Shown one piece after another: positions 27,001 to 38,198 of a stretch of DNA of 64,000 nt. The DNA is taken from positions 2,530,001-2,594,000 of the forward strand of contig NC_089274.1 in assembly GCF_963678975.1 (NCBI RefSeq). The letters run 5' to 3'. The position numbers and the translations under genes were made by a program. Under the pieces are notes generated by a model. That model was not told the DNA's origin. It did not search any database and saw only the letters and a program-made list of their open reading frames with translations. Within the stretch, counting starts at the first letter, position 1. Each line of letters opens with the position of its first letter. This DNA comes from Dysidea avara (lineage: Eukaryota; Porifera; Demospongiae; Dictyoceratida; Dysideidae).

Positions 27001-27596
27001 TGGATAATGGTAACAAATACCTACCAAATATTGACTCACACAATCAGATATCCATGAGACGAAAGATTGCCACACAACAACTAATGAAGGGGTATTGTTA
27101 TGATGTCACTGTTATCTATTTATAGAAACTCTCTCCTAATAGGGTTACTCCAATTGTCCATCAAGTTGGGCTGTCAGTGCAACAAGTGTCAGACGATATT
27201 GTTGCGATAATGACCACATTCAACTTGCAAGCCAGCAATGTTAATGTCACCATTCAGCCCTCGCTGAGGACTGCTGTAGCTGCCATTATATTACTACTGT
27301 AAGTGCAATGATTTAATGGTCTCATTACAAGTCGAACTGTAATGGATAAAAACTGGAGCTGAAACTAATATTTAGTTTGATTTTAATAGGCAACTGTCAC
27401 TGTGGTTCAATATTTTACTTTTTTGATACATTTAAAGATGGATAGTAACATATGTCTGTGTTGTTGTTGCAGAATACGGTCAGTAAACAAAGATGTCGGT
27501 AGCACTATCAACATCAGTAACACAATGCCTTTCATCAACAAAGCAGAACTATCAGAAGATGATATTAAAAATTGTTTGTCAGCTTTTGAGAGCTAG
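15041..27596 (+). CDS. RPAP2: RPAP2, RNA polymerase II CTD Ser5 phosphatase (10 exons, 406 aa)
   Basis: RPAP2/Rtr1 proteins remove Ser5 phosphate from the Pol II C-terminal domain, help import Pol II, and act with Integrator at snRNA genes. Exons, all joining in phase: 15041-15072, 15122-15230, 25131-25229, 25276-25338, 25644-25732, 25788-25819, 26348-26772, 27000-27091, 27143-27298 and 27473-27596. The Rtr1 zinc-binding cysteines are present: CGYPLC (C69, C74) and FCSGWC (C104, C108). The YHISVKTKKVYELTERK stretch between them is typical of the family. Exon 7 encodes a Ser/Thr/Asp-rich low-complexity linker. The last three exons match the conserved C-terminal region. At 406 residues it is shorter than human RPAP2 (about 612), mainly in the linker. 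Intron 2 is 9.9 kb, far larger than the others, and holds nested mobile elements. The 32-nt first coding exon is the least certain part. Confidence 0.93.
15290..16775. mobile_element. MITE split by a later insertion
   Basis: The left end (15290-15400) begins TACCGTATAGCCTAAATATT and the right end (about 16655-16775) closes with the complement ending 'ggctatacggta'. An uninterrupted copy of the same unit, only 187 bp, is at 41383-41569. The roughly 1.25 kb between the halves here, including the large palindrome at 16267-16652, was therefore probably inserted later. It lies inside RPAP2 intron 2. Confidence 0.7.
16267..16652. repeat. Long near-perfect palindrome (foldback element)
   Basis: The arms are about 170 bp each and nearly identical, pairing 'atttcaaaaggaagtagagg' at the left with its complement at the right. 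The central spacer is about 30 bp ('tttgatggtctcatttcaag'). Such high arm identity suggests a young element or ongoing arm conversion. It is inserted in the MITE at 15290-16775. Confidence 0.85.
16835..17485. mobile_element. MITE with CAGAGGARGTTGGACACG termini
   Basis: 'catcagaggaagttggacac' at the left is mirrored by 'gcgtccaacctcctctg' at the right. Other members of the family lie at 45946-46186 and 61064-61618. This copy carries the internal hairpin at 16955-17066. Confidence 0.65.
16955..17066. repeat. Compact perfect hairpin
   Basis: The arms of about 50 bp ('agtctcgtccttcagaccca' and onward) pair almost perfectly around a 10-base loop near 'agattataag'. The arm tip 'gcgcttatcgatt' also appears in the foldback at 45207-45885, so the two belong to one family. 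Confidence 0.8.
17930..18195. repeat. Inverted-repeat element, AGCCAAGCTGTGAAA family
   Basis: Bounded by 'aaaatagccaagctgtgaaa' and its complement 'tttcacagcttggctgtttt'. Inner segments ('tccagtgtgaaa' and 'tttcacatactgg'; 'gggaatggctgagatggta' and 'taccatcacagccattcc') also pair. Non-coding, within RPAP2 intron 2. Confidence 0.6.
19080..19470. repeat. Degenerate minisatellite, AGCTGAACTCTCTACA units
   Basis: Roughly ten imperfect copies, in both orientations, of a unit of about 30 bp built from 'gtaacatagctgaactctct' and 'acagggtgacttg'. Related single copies occur near 3040-3160. It has no coding value and lies within RPAP2 intron 2. Confidence 0.65.
19865..21670 (-). pseudogene. Decayed ORF of an uncharacterised repeat-associated protein family
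   Basis: Fragments in shifting frames on the minus strand (about 21667-21422, 21425-21210, 21298-21038, 20891-20694, 20538-20141, 19990-19865) follow each other in the order of one protein. Readable landmarks are LIPWCFAYDKVNYARYL, a TPGGTTGFSLRSGAVQRFY stretch, LIIDGMSLVQ, an acidic QEEAD...SEDTDVF pair reminiscent of PIN-like nuclease active sites, and a Cys-rich end (ACNCAKKCELP, GPKCTEKC). From memory, this order of motifs matches multi-copy uncharacterised proteins of cnidarians, sponges and fish. Whether they belong to a transposon is unknown to me. Multiple frameshifts make this copy dead. It is nested in RPAP2 intron 2, antisense. Confidence 0.6.
22146..22436. repeat. Tandem repeat of about 120 bp, 2.5 copies
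   Basis: The block 'tactatgtggttttttgaag' recurs at about 22158 and 22278, and in altered form at 22391, each time followed by 'agtaggtatccagtc'-like sequence and, in the first two, a 'ctaaacacactggcaagatt'-like sequence. Non-coding, in RPAP2 intron 2. Confidence 0.7.
23465..24762. mobile_element. Large inverted-repeat element with a second one nested inside
   Basis: The outer arms, about 23465-23725 and 24528-24762, are inverted copies (left 'aataggccttatccaaagct', right its complement). Between them lies an inner element, about 23946-24528, bounded by 'agggctgaaacggatagc' and the complementary 'gatatctgtttcatct', with multiple TATCCGGATA blocks. The inner one sits between the outer arms, so it inserted later or forms the core. 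No transposase is visible. In RPAP2 intron 2. Confidence 0.65.
25339..25616 (+). repeat. TG-rich minisatellite starting at the RPAP2 exon 4 splice donor
   Basis: About 278 bp of (TG)n interleaved with 'gtggtgctgtatgtgttgtg' units. It begins with the GT of the intron 4 donor and fills nearly the entire intron up to about 27 bp before the acceptor. The Cys/Val and His/Thr open frames across it in several frames are low-complexity artefacts. Confidence 0.9.
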
Positions 27597-27667
27597 CTAT
27601 CCAGATGAATGGCTAATTTGACAAGCTACATTGCAGTACGTAAGTTGTGTACAAAAATATAAACAAT

Positions 27668-27677
27668 TTTAATTAAA
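27668..27677. terminator. Possible two-way poly(A) signal between convergent genes
   Basis: TTTTAATTAA contains ATTAAA on both strands (27672-27677 forward, 27673-27668 reverse). It lies 72 bp after the RPAP2 stop and about 127 bp past the stop of the convergent actin-regulator gene. An AATAAA for the plus strand also occurs at 27764-27769. Signal use is inferred. Confidence 0.4.
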
Positions 27678-27799
27678 CTTTTGAGATAAGCAATGAGATA
27701 TGATGTGTTATTGATACATGTACTATAGAGACGAGGGATAACTAACATGTGTACACAATTTCAAATAAATAGTATTTACTGTGTGAGTCAGTATAGAGG

Positions 27800-30700
27800 C
27801 TAGTCCCATTCATGACTTGTGTCTTGTTCATCTTCCATAGATGTGGAATGTCGTTCTATATGGACAAGAAGAGATTGTCACACAAATTGCTAAGTGTATG
27901 TATTTCTAATATGCAAGAAAATTCAATTGTATATTTAATGGCACCTTTTGGCATGTACATCTAAGTTGTGTATATGTGTGTGTGTGTACGCATGCGTGCG
28001 TGTGTGGATACGCCTATACTATGTAACGTATATACTTACTTGAGGTGATATTAATACGTCGCTGCTTCATTGCTTGTGCTAGTAATGAGGCCATTTCAGT
28101 ATGAGGAGACCCAGTTTGCTCTGGCGGTGGCAAAGGCTACCAGGAAGAATTTGTGTATATTCTTGTAAATTAATATGTAACACACACAAAAATACAAGCA
28201 TTATACTGTACATGTGTACAAACATTCATTAACATTTTACTAGCAAAGATTACAATAAGGAACAAGAAATTACCTTTCTTAAAATGGTACTGTGATCAGC
28301 TTCTCTCACTTCTTCCAAGATGTCATCAAGTGCATCTTCATATTCTCCAGCAGCTTTTGATCTCAGTGCTTGTGATGGTGGCCTCTGGTGTAACACTGAA
28401 TCAGACACAGTTTTGTTCATAGTTTTGTAAGTTAGTTGATCTAGTGGTGAATTAGGGTCTGTCAGTGGAGGCGGAGATGTTGTTGGGAGGGGCGGTGGGG
28501 AGGTTGAAGGTAGGGGTGGTGGACTTTCTGACCGAGTCTCTGAGTCAGTTGAAGTGTTATTGGTAGTCACTGGTGTGTTGGTGGCATTACTAGGTATTGG
28601 TGGTTTACTGGTACCTACTAATGGTGATATCATTTGGGTAGGCAGTGGCGTGCCACCTTGCTGCATTCCAGTACCAGATTGTGGAATCTGCATTGCCATT
28701 CCGATTTGTGGCATTTGCATGCCTGCAGGCATCTGCATACCAGGAACACCAAGTTGTGGCATGGCCATCATGGGGTTAGGTGTTTGTCCAGGTGCTACTT
28801 GTTGTTGCTGTAGCTGCTGTAATTGTTGCTGCAGTTGTAGGATCTGTATCTGATTCTGTAACATTTGGATCTGTTCCTCTTGGCTGCCCGAAACATTGCC
28901 AGCACCCATGGCATTCTGCATTGACATACTGGGAACTGCTCCCTGGACAGGTGGGACTGGGGTTGCTTGTACATTAGGTACTCTACTTTGTGTAGATTGC
29001 ATGTTATTTTGTCCTTTGGGTACATTAGTTTGTATAGAAGATAAAGGTCTTGTAATCCGTTTGGGTTGAGTGACGGAAGGCTGTGTTGCTTTAATGGTAG
29101 CTGCAGCTTGAGATGTATTCCCCTCCCAACCTTGATCCTTTGTTTGCCGCCTTTTTAACTTTGCAGCCAGTTCATCTTGGAACTCTTCAACTGGTACAGT
29201 AGATCCTGGTCTCTTTGGTTTAGGTTTGACAGTTGGTGGAGGGCTCTTAGCTTTTGTTGGACTAGTGGGTAGTTTTGGTTTACCAACTGGCGGAAGTGGT
29301 GGTGGGGGTGGAGCTGCCCTAACAGGTACAGGTACTGGATTAGGTGCCACTGTTTCTTGTTTAACAGCTTCAGCAGTGGAAGAGATCTTACTGTGGTCAG
29401 GCATTTGTTTGTTAGCTGAATCTTGAGTGGTGACTGCTTGAGTAGTAGCTACATCTTGAGTGGTGACTGCTTGAGTAGTAGCTACATCTTGAGTGGTGAC
29501 TGCTTGAGTAGTAGCTACATCTTGAGTGGTGACTGCTTGAATAGTAGCTACATCTTGAGTGATGACTGCTTGAGTAGTAGCTACATCTTGAGTGGTGACT
29601 GCTTGAGTGGTGACTGCTTGAGTAGTAGCTACATCTTGAGTGATGACTGCTTGAGTAGTAGCTACATCTTGAGTGATGACTGCTTGAGTAGTAGCTACAT
29701 CTTGAGTGGTGACTGCTTGAGTAGTAGCTACATCTTGAGTGGTGACTGCTTGAGTAGTAGCTACATCTTGAGTGGTGACTGCTTGAGTAGTAGCTACATC
29801 TTGAGTGGTGACTGCTTGAGTAGTAGCTACATCTTGAGTGGTGACTGCTTGAGTAGTAGTTACATCTTGAGTGGTGACTGCATCTTGTGTTATCATTTCA
29901 TTCTTACTCTCATTAGGCAATGATTCCTTTGGTGGACTCTCAGGTGGCTGTCTCCATGCAGATAGAGGCGGTGTCTGTATTAGAGAATCGTCCACAACTT
30001 CTTCTCCATCAGATTCTGCTTGATCTTGCAACATGGTCTGCAAAGAAGCAATTATGTTGCTTAGTTCATCCTGCGTCTCTGATTCCTTTGTGCTCTCAAC
30101 TGGTGGCTCTGAGATGTCAGATGCAATATCACCACTTGTTTCTGTTATATTTTCAGTCATTTTTACTTTCTCTGTTTCCATTGCATTGTCTTCCTTGGTC
30201 TCTAGCTCTTCTGCTGGTAAACTGTCTGGTATACTGGGAATATCTATGTCACCTTCAAAATCCATGGGTTCTTTATTGCTAATTGGGGGTGTCCAGGGTG
30301 GTGTTGATTCAGGTGGTACATCATCAGACATCAAAGTATCTTCTTCGGCGGCCTCAAATGATGGAGCCATATCCATAAGTGTTGTAATAATATTATCATC
30401 TTCAGCAGAAGGTGGAGGAGGCACAATGTATGCTTCATCAAATTCATCATCATCACCTGGTAACGGTGGGGGTAGAAGTGAAGGATCAAAATCAACTGGT
30501 GGTGGTAGTGAATCTTCATCAATACTGAAATCATCCATTGGCGGAGGTGGAGGAACGGTTTCTATATCATCATTATCAGGTACCAGTATTTCTTCATCAT
30601 TATCAGGTGCTATTATCTCTTCATTACCAGGAGCTACTATTTCTTCATCCTTGCCTGATATCATCGTTTCTCCAGAGACCAGTTCATTGTGAGGCGTACC

Positions 30701-33700
30701 AGGAGGGGTTGGTGGTAAATCTTCTTTTGGATTAAAGACCACATGTGGAAGTGGTTCTATTACTTGTTGTGAACTGTCTTGCTTATTGCCTACACTTGGC
30801 TGTTGACCCTCTAAACTATGTTTGGAAGTGTCATTTGTCATGTGCCCATCAGTACCAACAAGCTGTTGGTCTTGTGTAGCTGTCACTGATGTTGCTGTTT
30901 TGTTTTTCTCTGGAGATGTAGTGAGTTCTGTGTTCTCTTCACCTTCTTGTTCTTCACAGGGAGGTAATATTGGAGGTGGTGGTGGTAAAAATATCCTAAC
31001 AGCAGATGTGGGTTGGTCTTGTTTACTGCTCCCAGGAGGAGGAGAGGGACAGAGAACTAATACCTGCCGACCATCATTACTTGATTCGATAGTAGCCGCA
31101 GACGATTTTCTTTCCTTATTAGGGGGTATCTGCTTTGACACAGCTTTTATGTATGACTCCGATTTAGTACGTTTGCTTAGTGCAGCAGGATGTGATTTCA
31201 CTGATTGAGTGACTGTATCTGCTGTAGTGACTGGTGTATTAGAACTAGTGACTTTATCTTCTGCCTCCTTAGATTTCACCCTAGTCATTTTAGGTTTTAC
31301 TTTAGGTGGTACTTTTCTGACAATCTCTGGTCCACCAGAGGCAGCTCTTTCCCTTGCAGGGTCACTGTGTAGCTGACTTGCTGGAGTAGGAGGTTGTTCT
31401 GTCTGTTTGGGTGTTACTTCAGTAAATTGTGTAGTTGTAACTTTTGCCTTGTCCTCTACAACCCCTTGCTGTAACTGTTTTTGTTTCATTTTGTCTTGGG
31501 GAGGAGGTGGTGCTCTTCCACGAGGTTTCAGCTTCCTTTCTTCTGGACTTTCATCTTGTTTAGTGGTTTTGATCCTTTGCGAATTGGATCTTTTAAATAC
31601 TTGCTTTGGTTCTTGTGTTGATAAATCTTCATGTGAACCAGTTCTTATCAATGAAGCTCGCTTATTCATTGTTGGCTGATCATTACTTTCACTTTTATGT
31701 ACAACAGCTAAGGGAGTTCGCGTGAATGATTTCTGCTTTTTCATGAAGCCATGGAGCATTATTTCGGACTGGTTGCTAGCAGCTATTTGTTCTCTCACTC
31801 TTCCCTTAATCCCACGAACTGTTCCACTCTCACTGACCACTTGGCTAGGGTTTTGTTCAGCTTTTGACGTTGCATCATCATCAGTTTTGTCATCTGATGT
31901 CACTTTGTTCACTGAATCTGTTTCCATTGGAGCATGACCAGAATCAGTTTCATCCACTGAGGAGTCTTGTTTAGTGTCAGTGTCTTCTTTGAATGTTTCA
32001 TCCTGTAAATGTCGTTCTGCTTCCTCCACTACACCAGATAAGCACTCCTCGAGCTCATCCACTTCAAGTTTGTATTGAGCCGATGATGCTGACATTGGTC
32101 TCCCTGTTTCACAAATATAATAAATGCAGGATACATACACTACATACCCTGCCGTGCTGTTTTCTTCAGTTCCAACACATCCTGGTTGGGAGCAGTTGTA
32201 TCCATAGGAGTTTCTTGTTGGAGTTCTAGTAAAAAATACAAGGTAGCTAGCTATTTTAATACAAAATTTTCCTACCAGTTTCTAGTTTTCGTTGTGGAGG
32301 AGGTCGTGTTGGTGCTTGGCGTCTCTTTTTTGCCGTGGTCTGATCACTAGTGTCTTCTGTAGACTGCTTAGTAGGACTTGTTGGTGGCTGTTTCCCAGTT
32401 GATGTTGGAAACTGACTATTAACCACGTGTTGTTTTGCTGCTGTTGGTATTCCTGGAGCTGGACGTTTAGCAGGTGAACCTGGTATTGGCTGTTTAGTTT
32501 GTGTAGTCAAGTGTTTTGGGGTACCAGGTGATACACTAGCTTCTGGCCCAAAATCTGTTTCATCAATTGCTTCTTTCTTTATCTTAGGTGGGGGTGGGGC
32601 TCTTCTTCTTGCAACATTTTTGGCTGGAGATGGATGTGAATCTTTATCACCAGCTGGTGTCAAGTTTTGCTTTCCTTCTTTGTCCCCACTTTTGTCTGTT
32701 ATCTTCTTCTCAAGGGACTGAACTAGATCTTGAGATACTTTTCGTTTGCCTTCATTTGCTGGTGGTGGAGGTGCTGATCTCTTTTGTGCTGTCTTATCCA
32801 CAGGTTTTGTTTCATTAGGTGAAAAACTTCCTTTTTTTCCAGAAATTTTAGCTTCAGGCATGGCTGAACTTGGAATACTTAGTCGATGAGCTGTATAAAA
32901 TAAGCAGCTTGTATTGCATAGTTTTAAATTAAACCACTGCTATGCAACTATAGTACTATGATGTAGCTAAATGGTATACTATTAAAAACAGAAATTTGGC
33001 ACAGAATAGTACATGATACTATGTGTGTGTGTTTTTTTTTCTGTCTAAACTATGTATATTGGTTATTGTTGGTTATGTTACAGATAACTACTACGTGTGC
33101 TCATCATAAGCTTTTGATATACATTGCACTATGTGATCATGCATGATTTTGTGGTTTTCTAAGTCTGATAGGATACCTAATATGAACTACAGTGGAAGTC
33201 GTCTAAGCCGGTCACTTTTAGGTCAAAAATTTTTGGTTTTAATAGACAGGCGGCTGCTTTGGACAGGTGAATTAGTGTTTAAAATAATATCTTACCAGTT
33301 GGCCATTTTGAGAAGTAGGCTTTCTATACAGGTGGTTCCTTCCAGTGAAAATTAGGTACATTGTGTCCACATCAGTGGTGCATTGATTGATGGCTATAAG
33401 TTTACCATGCTTAACTACTCAAATTGTGCCACGCCTTCAAATTAAACCACATTGTGGTACTTGTTTTTGTAACAAGTACCCAGCAATTTATCAACATACA
33501 ATTATCTCAACACTCTGAAATGGAGATGTCTTTGATTATCAGGACACTTGTCCATGAAGTCAGGACACCTCTCTATCTTAGCATGGTCCCAAGGTGTTCA
33601 GAATAGAGATGTTCCTCTGTGATTATTTCATGATAAATTTTGCCAAAAGGCTCTTAGTAACAGTGTAGTAAAGATATGGAAATGTGGTTATGTACAACTA

Positions 33701-36700
33701 CTACCTATGGATTTCATTTTGGGCAAAAATAGTACCTCTGTTGCACAATTTAAATGTGTTTTAAACAACTTTAGGGCAATTTGTAATGGTGTGCCACTAT
33801 ATGAGAGTTCTTTCTTCTGAATATCAATTCTATATTTAAGGAGACCATTTAAATCAGGTAATTGTAGGCTCAACAGATGTGTAGCAATTACTGTTAAATA
33901 TCAATGCATTGCCCAAGTTCTTATTCTCACCTATACTGGACTACAACTATGCATACCTTTCAGATCAATTAGAGTGATCACACCAGAAGTTATTGCTGAC
34001 ACTGTCATTTCTCTTGTCACTATTCTAATTTGTCCTGATGATGGAGAGGGCAAGGTCAGTGTGTGATGGGCAGGGTTGAGATTTCTCTTCTCACAAATGT
34101 ACACTAGTAATTGTGGCATTGTCATTGATGGACTAACTTGTACAACCGTACGCTGGTCATATGGCAGTTGAACTTTTAGAATAGTCATCTAAGGATGACA
34201 TGATTTGCTTGATGTGAAAATATCTGGTACTTGACTTACCTGTGCTTGCTTCTGTGTTTGTGTTGTTAGTTGTGCTGTAATCTTCTGGTTGGTGGGTATA
34301 ACTGGTTTGTTTTGTTCAGTTGATGGTATTGATCCCCTTGGCTCCATAGAGGGTACTGATTTTCTCTGTTCAGGAGGTAGACCCGGTGCTTGTTTCTTAT
34401 CCGCCAATGGCTTGGTTCTCTTTACAATATGAACTTCTGTGATCCTGAGAGTGTGGAGTTGAGTGGATGGAGAGAACTGTGTTTGTGCAGTCTTGGGTTT
34501 ACTGGGTGGGAGCACCAGTTCATGATATCGAGGATCAAGATGTCTCTTAGTAACAATATTAGACAACAATCCCTCCATTGTAATGCTATGAGAACAATGA
34601 GTACGTTGACCCAATGGGCTGTTATTGTATCTAAGCAGCTTACTTTGGTGGGACTGATATTACTGTGGTCTGTTTTCCTGGTAAATGTACCTTCAATAGC
34701 ATATCACGCTCCTTAACTTCGTTCTCTGCCTGCAGGGACAAAGATGTCTGACTTACATGACAGTTGCTTGCTGAGTTCATAATTATATTGTATGTCACTA
34801 GGTTTAGCATTTCAATTGGAAGTATGATAACAGGATAGATGGTATAGTGCAAATAAATCGAAACATAAACCTATTTTGAGTTGACTTACCAATTCAGTTA
34901 ACAAAAGAAACTGTGCTGGTATGAAGAATGGACCTTTTAATTTTTAAAAAAAAATAGGGCAAAGTGCACATGGTGTGTAGCCAGTTCTTTAAAATATTAT
35001 TACATCATTCTAAATATGTTGCGGAAGTAGTTTAATTAATTTAGTGATCACATTTGGAGGTACAATGACAAGATCAAATGTCAGACCTACAATAAATTCA
35101 AATATTCCTATAGTCCCATGTCTTCACTGGTGTTGTACTGATTCATCCAGCCTGAAATCGGTAACATTTTAAAATATCAGTATCGGTATTAACTAACACA
35201 GTATTGAGTGATGTAAATATGAACTATTTTTAGAAATTGGGAAATTATAAAAATCAGATTGGTCATCAATTTAGCAGCCATTATACATAAAATTAATATT
35301 ATTGACAAAATATTTCATTGGTCTCAGTATATTGCATAGCTATGTAGGAATTTTCCTATAGAAATGGTGGATGAATGAAGCACTATTATGCAAAACCCTT
35401 GGAGCAGTAAATGCATACATTGAAGTACTACCAAGCATTTATATACATAATGTTTATTAGATAAGGAAGTGAGTATTAGAGGATCAGAAAAGAGGCTACT
35501 GAATTGTTTTGAGAAATAATCACTACAACAGTGAGCATTGTTTATATCCCAGTGCGTGGGACAGTGCCATAACTAACTTATCACCCCAGTGCGTGGGTTG
35601 TCAATTAACGTGTACATGGGAACAAACTTTGAAACACAGCCATGTTACATGAGGTAGGCTGCTGTTATCATGCATGCATGCATAGTCCACCGACCATGTG
35701 ATCCGTGAAGGCTCAACAATTTAAAGTCTATATAGCCAAGAAACTTTCTAGTCCAAATCTGAGGGATACACAACAAGCATAAAATGTTGTAAAGCACTGG
35801 TAAAATCTGGACAAGTTAAGATATTATTGTAAATCTTGAAATCTCAAAGATTTTCAAAATCTCATGGCTGGTTTTGTTGAGTTTCTCAATCCCTCGTATG
35901 AATCAGTGGAGATCTAATACACCATTATGGTTGAAAAGAATTTATTGCTATCACTTTTGTACATTGAGAATTCATCAAGAAGTGAGGAAGGCCAAGATGA
36001 ACAACAAATATTACCATAACTTTTGACTAAAGCATTTGTGGACAATCCACACATTTCATTTGTTAAACTCACCTAATAGTAATTTGCTTTTATCCTTAAA
36101 CGAGGTACAAGTTAAAGTGGTAACAGATAAATTCACACAAGACAACTACCATAGCCTTTGGTGCCATGAGGGTTAAAGATTAAAGTTCCCATATTATGTA
36201 GTATTACGTAGTAATAACCACCTGGATATTATTCAAAAAATTGGTAGAAATAGTTTCTGAAGCAGTTTCAAATCTTCCTATTAAACATTTGCAGCACACT
36301 ACTGTGGTTTCTGACTCACTGACCAATCCGAGTGTACCTGCTACAGTGAAAACAGCAGTCTGGCACTGCCTGCCCCTTCGCAAAAAGATTGGGTCTGGTG
36401 AAATACAAACATATACTAAATCATTTCTGAAATTCGGCGGTAGCCAATTAAAGAGTGCCAATGACATTCACACACAAATCACCTTGGTAACACAATGCTT
36501 TGTTCAAATTGAAAAGCAATCATCTGACGTAGTCAGTAATTACATACGCTGTCTAATAGAATTCCTTTTGAAATCTGTGTTTCACTAGACCTTTACTTTT
36601 TGCGAAGGTGCAAGTGGGGCCAGACTATGAAAACAGGTGCTCGCATCTAAGAAGTCTTTTTTCTTGGCAATTACGTTAACCATTACTATTGCTATAAAAT

Positions 36701-38198
36701 TTGTTTGCTAAGACATGCTATAGTAGATATATAGAAGTTTGCGTGTGGCAACTGAAACAGTATACTGTAAACTAAAAACAACCTTAAGCAACCATCTTTT
36801 TACAGGCTGCTTCATGTCTGAAATTAGAGAGCAGATACTGTAGGGAGGAAACTGAGGTACCATGTTGGGAAATATTATTTTGTCATAATTCAGAGCAATT
36901 AAAAAGCATTTGATTGCACTTTATACCCTTGACATCACAGTTCATAGCCAGCACCACATTCTGTCTAGTTATAAACAGTATAGAACTAGCTACAGTACAA
37001 CTTCTCTTAAAGGACTCTTTGAATTATAAGAATCAACCTCTGTTTGTCCCCGAAAGTCTGGAATTTTTACCTCTGAAGGAGAAAAACCTTACAAAATGAG
37101 CCAAATTTTCCATTATAGAGAGATTCCACTGTATATCCCTGCAGAACACTGGTCAGTACAGAACACCAAAGGCAGAGCCTGTGTGACAACTTGTCTATCT
37201 ACCCGTGAACTTGTGCTTGGGCTAGGTAATCAAGTCAGAAGTACAATACATCATATACATAGGAGATGATACAGAAGAAAACGAATGTATATCACCGTAG
37301 TGACCTAACCTGGGCAAAATGGATAATCCAAAGAAGTTACTATTATTTTAATGTGCAATATAGGGTGAATGTAGCTACCAGTTTCATGCCACAAATTAGT
37401 GGTTAATTAGGTACCTGGGTGGTGGTGGTGGTGGTTGTTGGTGGTTTATATGGTGCAGGGTTTCCAGGTGCTGGAGCTTTACTAGCTGCAGGAGTTTTGG
37501 TGGGTGTGGCTGAAGGAGTTGTCTCCAACATAGCTAATACTCCACCCACTATAGCCTCAAAACGTTGACTGTCATTAGCGCTCTTTAACCTCAGACCATA
37601 ATTAACAGGTCGTCCAGCTGAGTTAGTCTTCCTCCACTGAACAAAGTTGTCCTTTGACCTCAACTGCATCTCATTGTTGATGTCATGAACTAGAACCTGA
37701 AGATAGAGAATACAGTAGCAAATTAGACAAACAATTCAACGGTATACTGAGACTTTTTAAAGCGCCAATAATGATCAGTGCATCCAGGAAGTAACCTATA
37801 CTTGCAGTGACTCAGCACTGATATCATAGAGCTATCCCTGCTTTTTATACAGCGAGTTCCTGTTTAGCTACTAGCTCTCACTAAAGCTTCATACTCAGCT
37901 ACGTAAATGAACTTTGATGACAGACAAGGAGCAAACTTAGCTAACATGTTGACAAGCTAGTGTGGAATTTGCATGCCAAGTACGATGCCATGAATTAAAT
38001 AGCGCCAAAATAATCCAACATTTGTGACTACCATACCTCGCGATCCTTGTCCAAGGCGATAATTTGGTGTCCCTGCTCGTCTAGGTTAACTATCTGTACA
38101 GTTGCAGGCCCACTGGCAATGCTCGTCCATTTCTTTGTGCTTGCAGCAGCTTCAAAAATCTGCCCGCTGAATGAAGCTACTACATCTCTCTCCGCCAT
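27800..38198 (-). CDS. EVH1 + Cordon-bleu-like + WH2 actin regulator (10 exons, about 1,927 aa)
   Basis: Exons in coding order: 38198-38037, 37696-37415, 34729-34644, 34585-34240, 34188-33957, 32890-32276, 32225-32148, 32103-28274, 28136-28040 and 27855-27800. Every junction is GT-AG and preserves the frame. Residues 1-115 resemble an EVH1 domain (KKWTSI near the start, NFVQWR, YGLRLKSANDSQRF, then a closing helix). Residues 157-240 and 293-369 are two ubiquitin-like folds of Cordon-bleu type (VHLPGKQ...LDPRYHELVL; VQLPYDQR...LNPAHHTLTL). Four KRAP-type motifs follow (KRSAPPPP, RRRAPPPP, KRRQAPTRPPP, GRAPPPP). Then come acidic polyproline segments, an 11-residue repeat array (about 1340-1493), a Gln/Leu coiled coil near 1690, a polyproline SPPPLP block, two WH2-like stretches (EEVREADHSTILRKP; MASLLAQAMKQRRINI) and the tail DEQDTSHEWD. 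Cordon-bleu nucleates and severs actin through WH2 domains. An N-terminal EVH1 is not part of the vertebrate protein as I know it. The weakest link is the 2.7 kb intron between the EVH1 exons and the first ubiquitin-like exon. Confidence 0.85.
29430..29890 (-). repeat. 33-bp coding minisatellite (11-aa TTQDVATTQAV repeat)
   Basis: About 13 full copies plus one truncated 15-bp unit of a 33-bp repeat, all in frame within exon 8 of the actin-regulator gene. The unit encodes TTQDVATTQAV with a few Thr/Ile changes. The copies are very similar at DNA level, so copy number probably varies between individuals. The long plus-strand open frame across it (Ser/Leu repeats) is a shadow. Confidence 0.92.

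Noticed and set aside
29423..30692. Long plus-strand open frames (up to 219 codons), including a Ser/Leu/Cys repeat protein
   Set aside because: They are antisense shadows of exon 8 of the actin-regulator gene and of its 33-bp repeat. Codon structure and homology support only the minus strand.
36204..36588. Overlapping frames on both strands (87 and 115 codons) in the large intron of the actin-regulator gene
   Set aside because: Both frames span a partly self-complementary tract ('cacttcgcaaaaag' type arms). No homology, and neither fits the phase of neighbouring exons.
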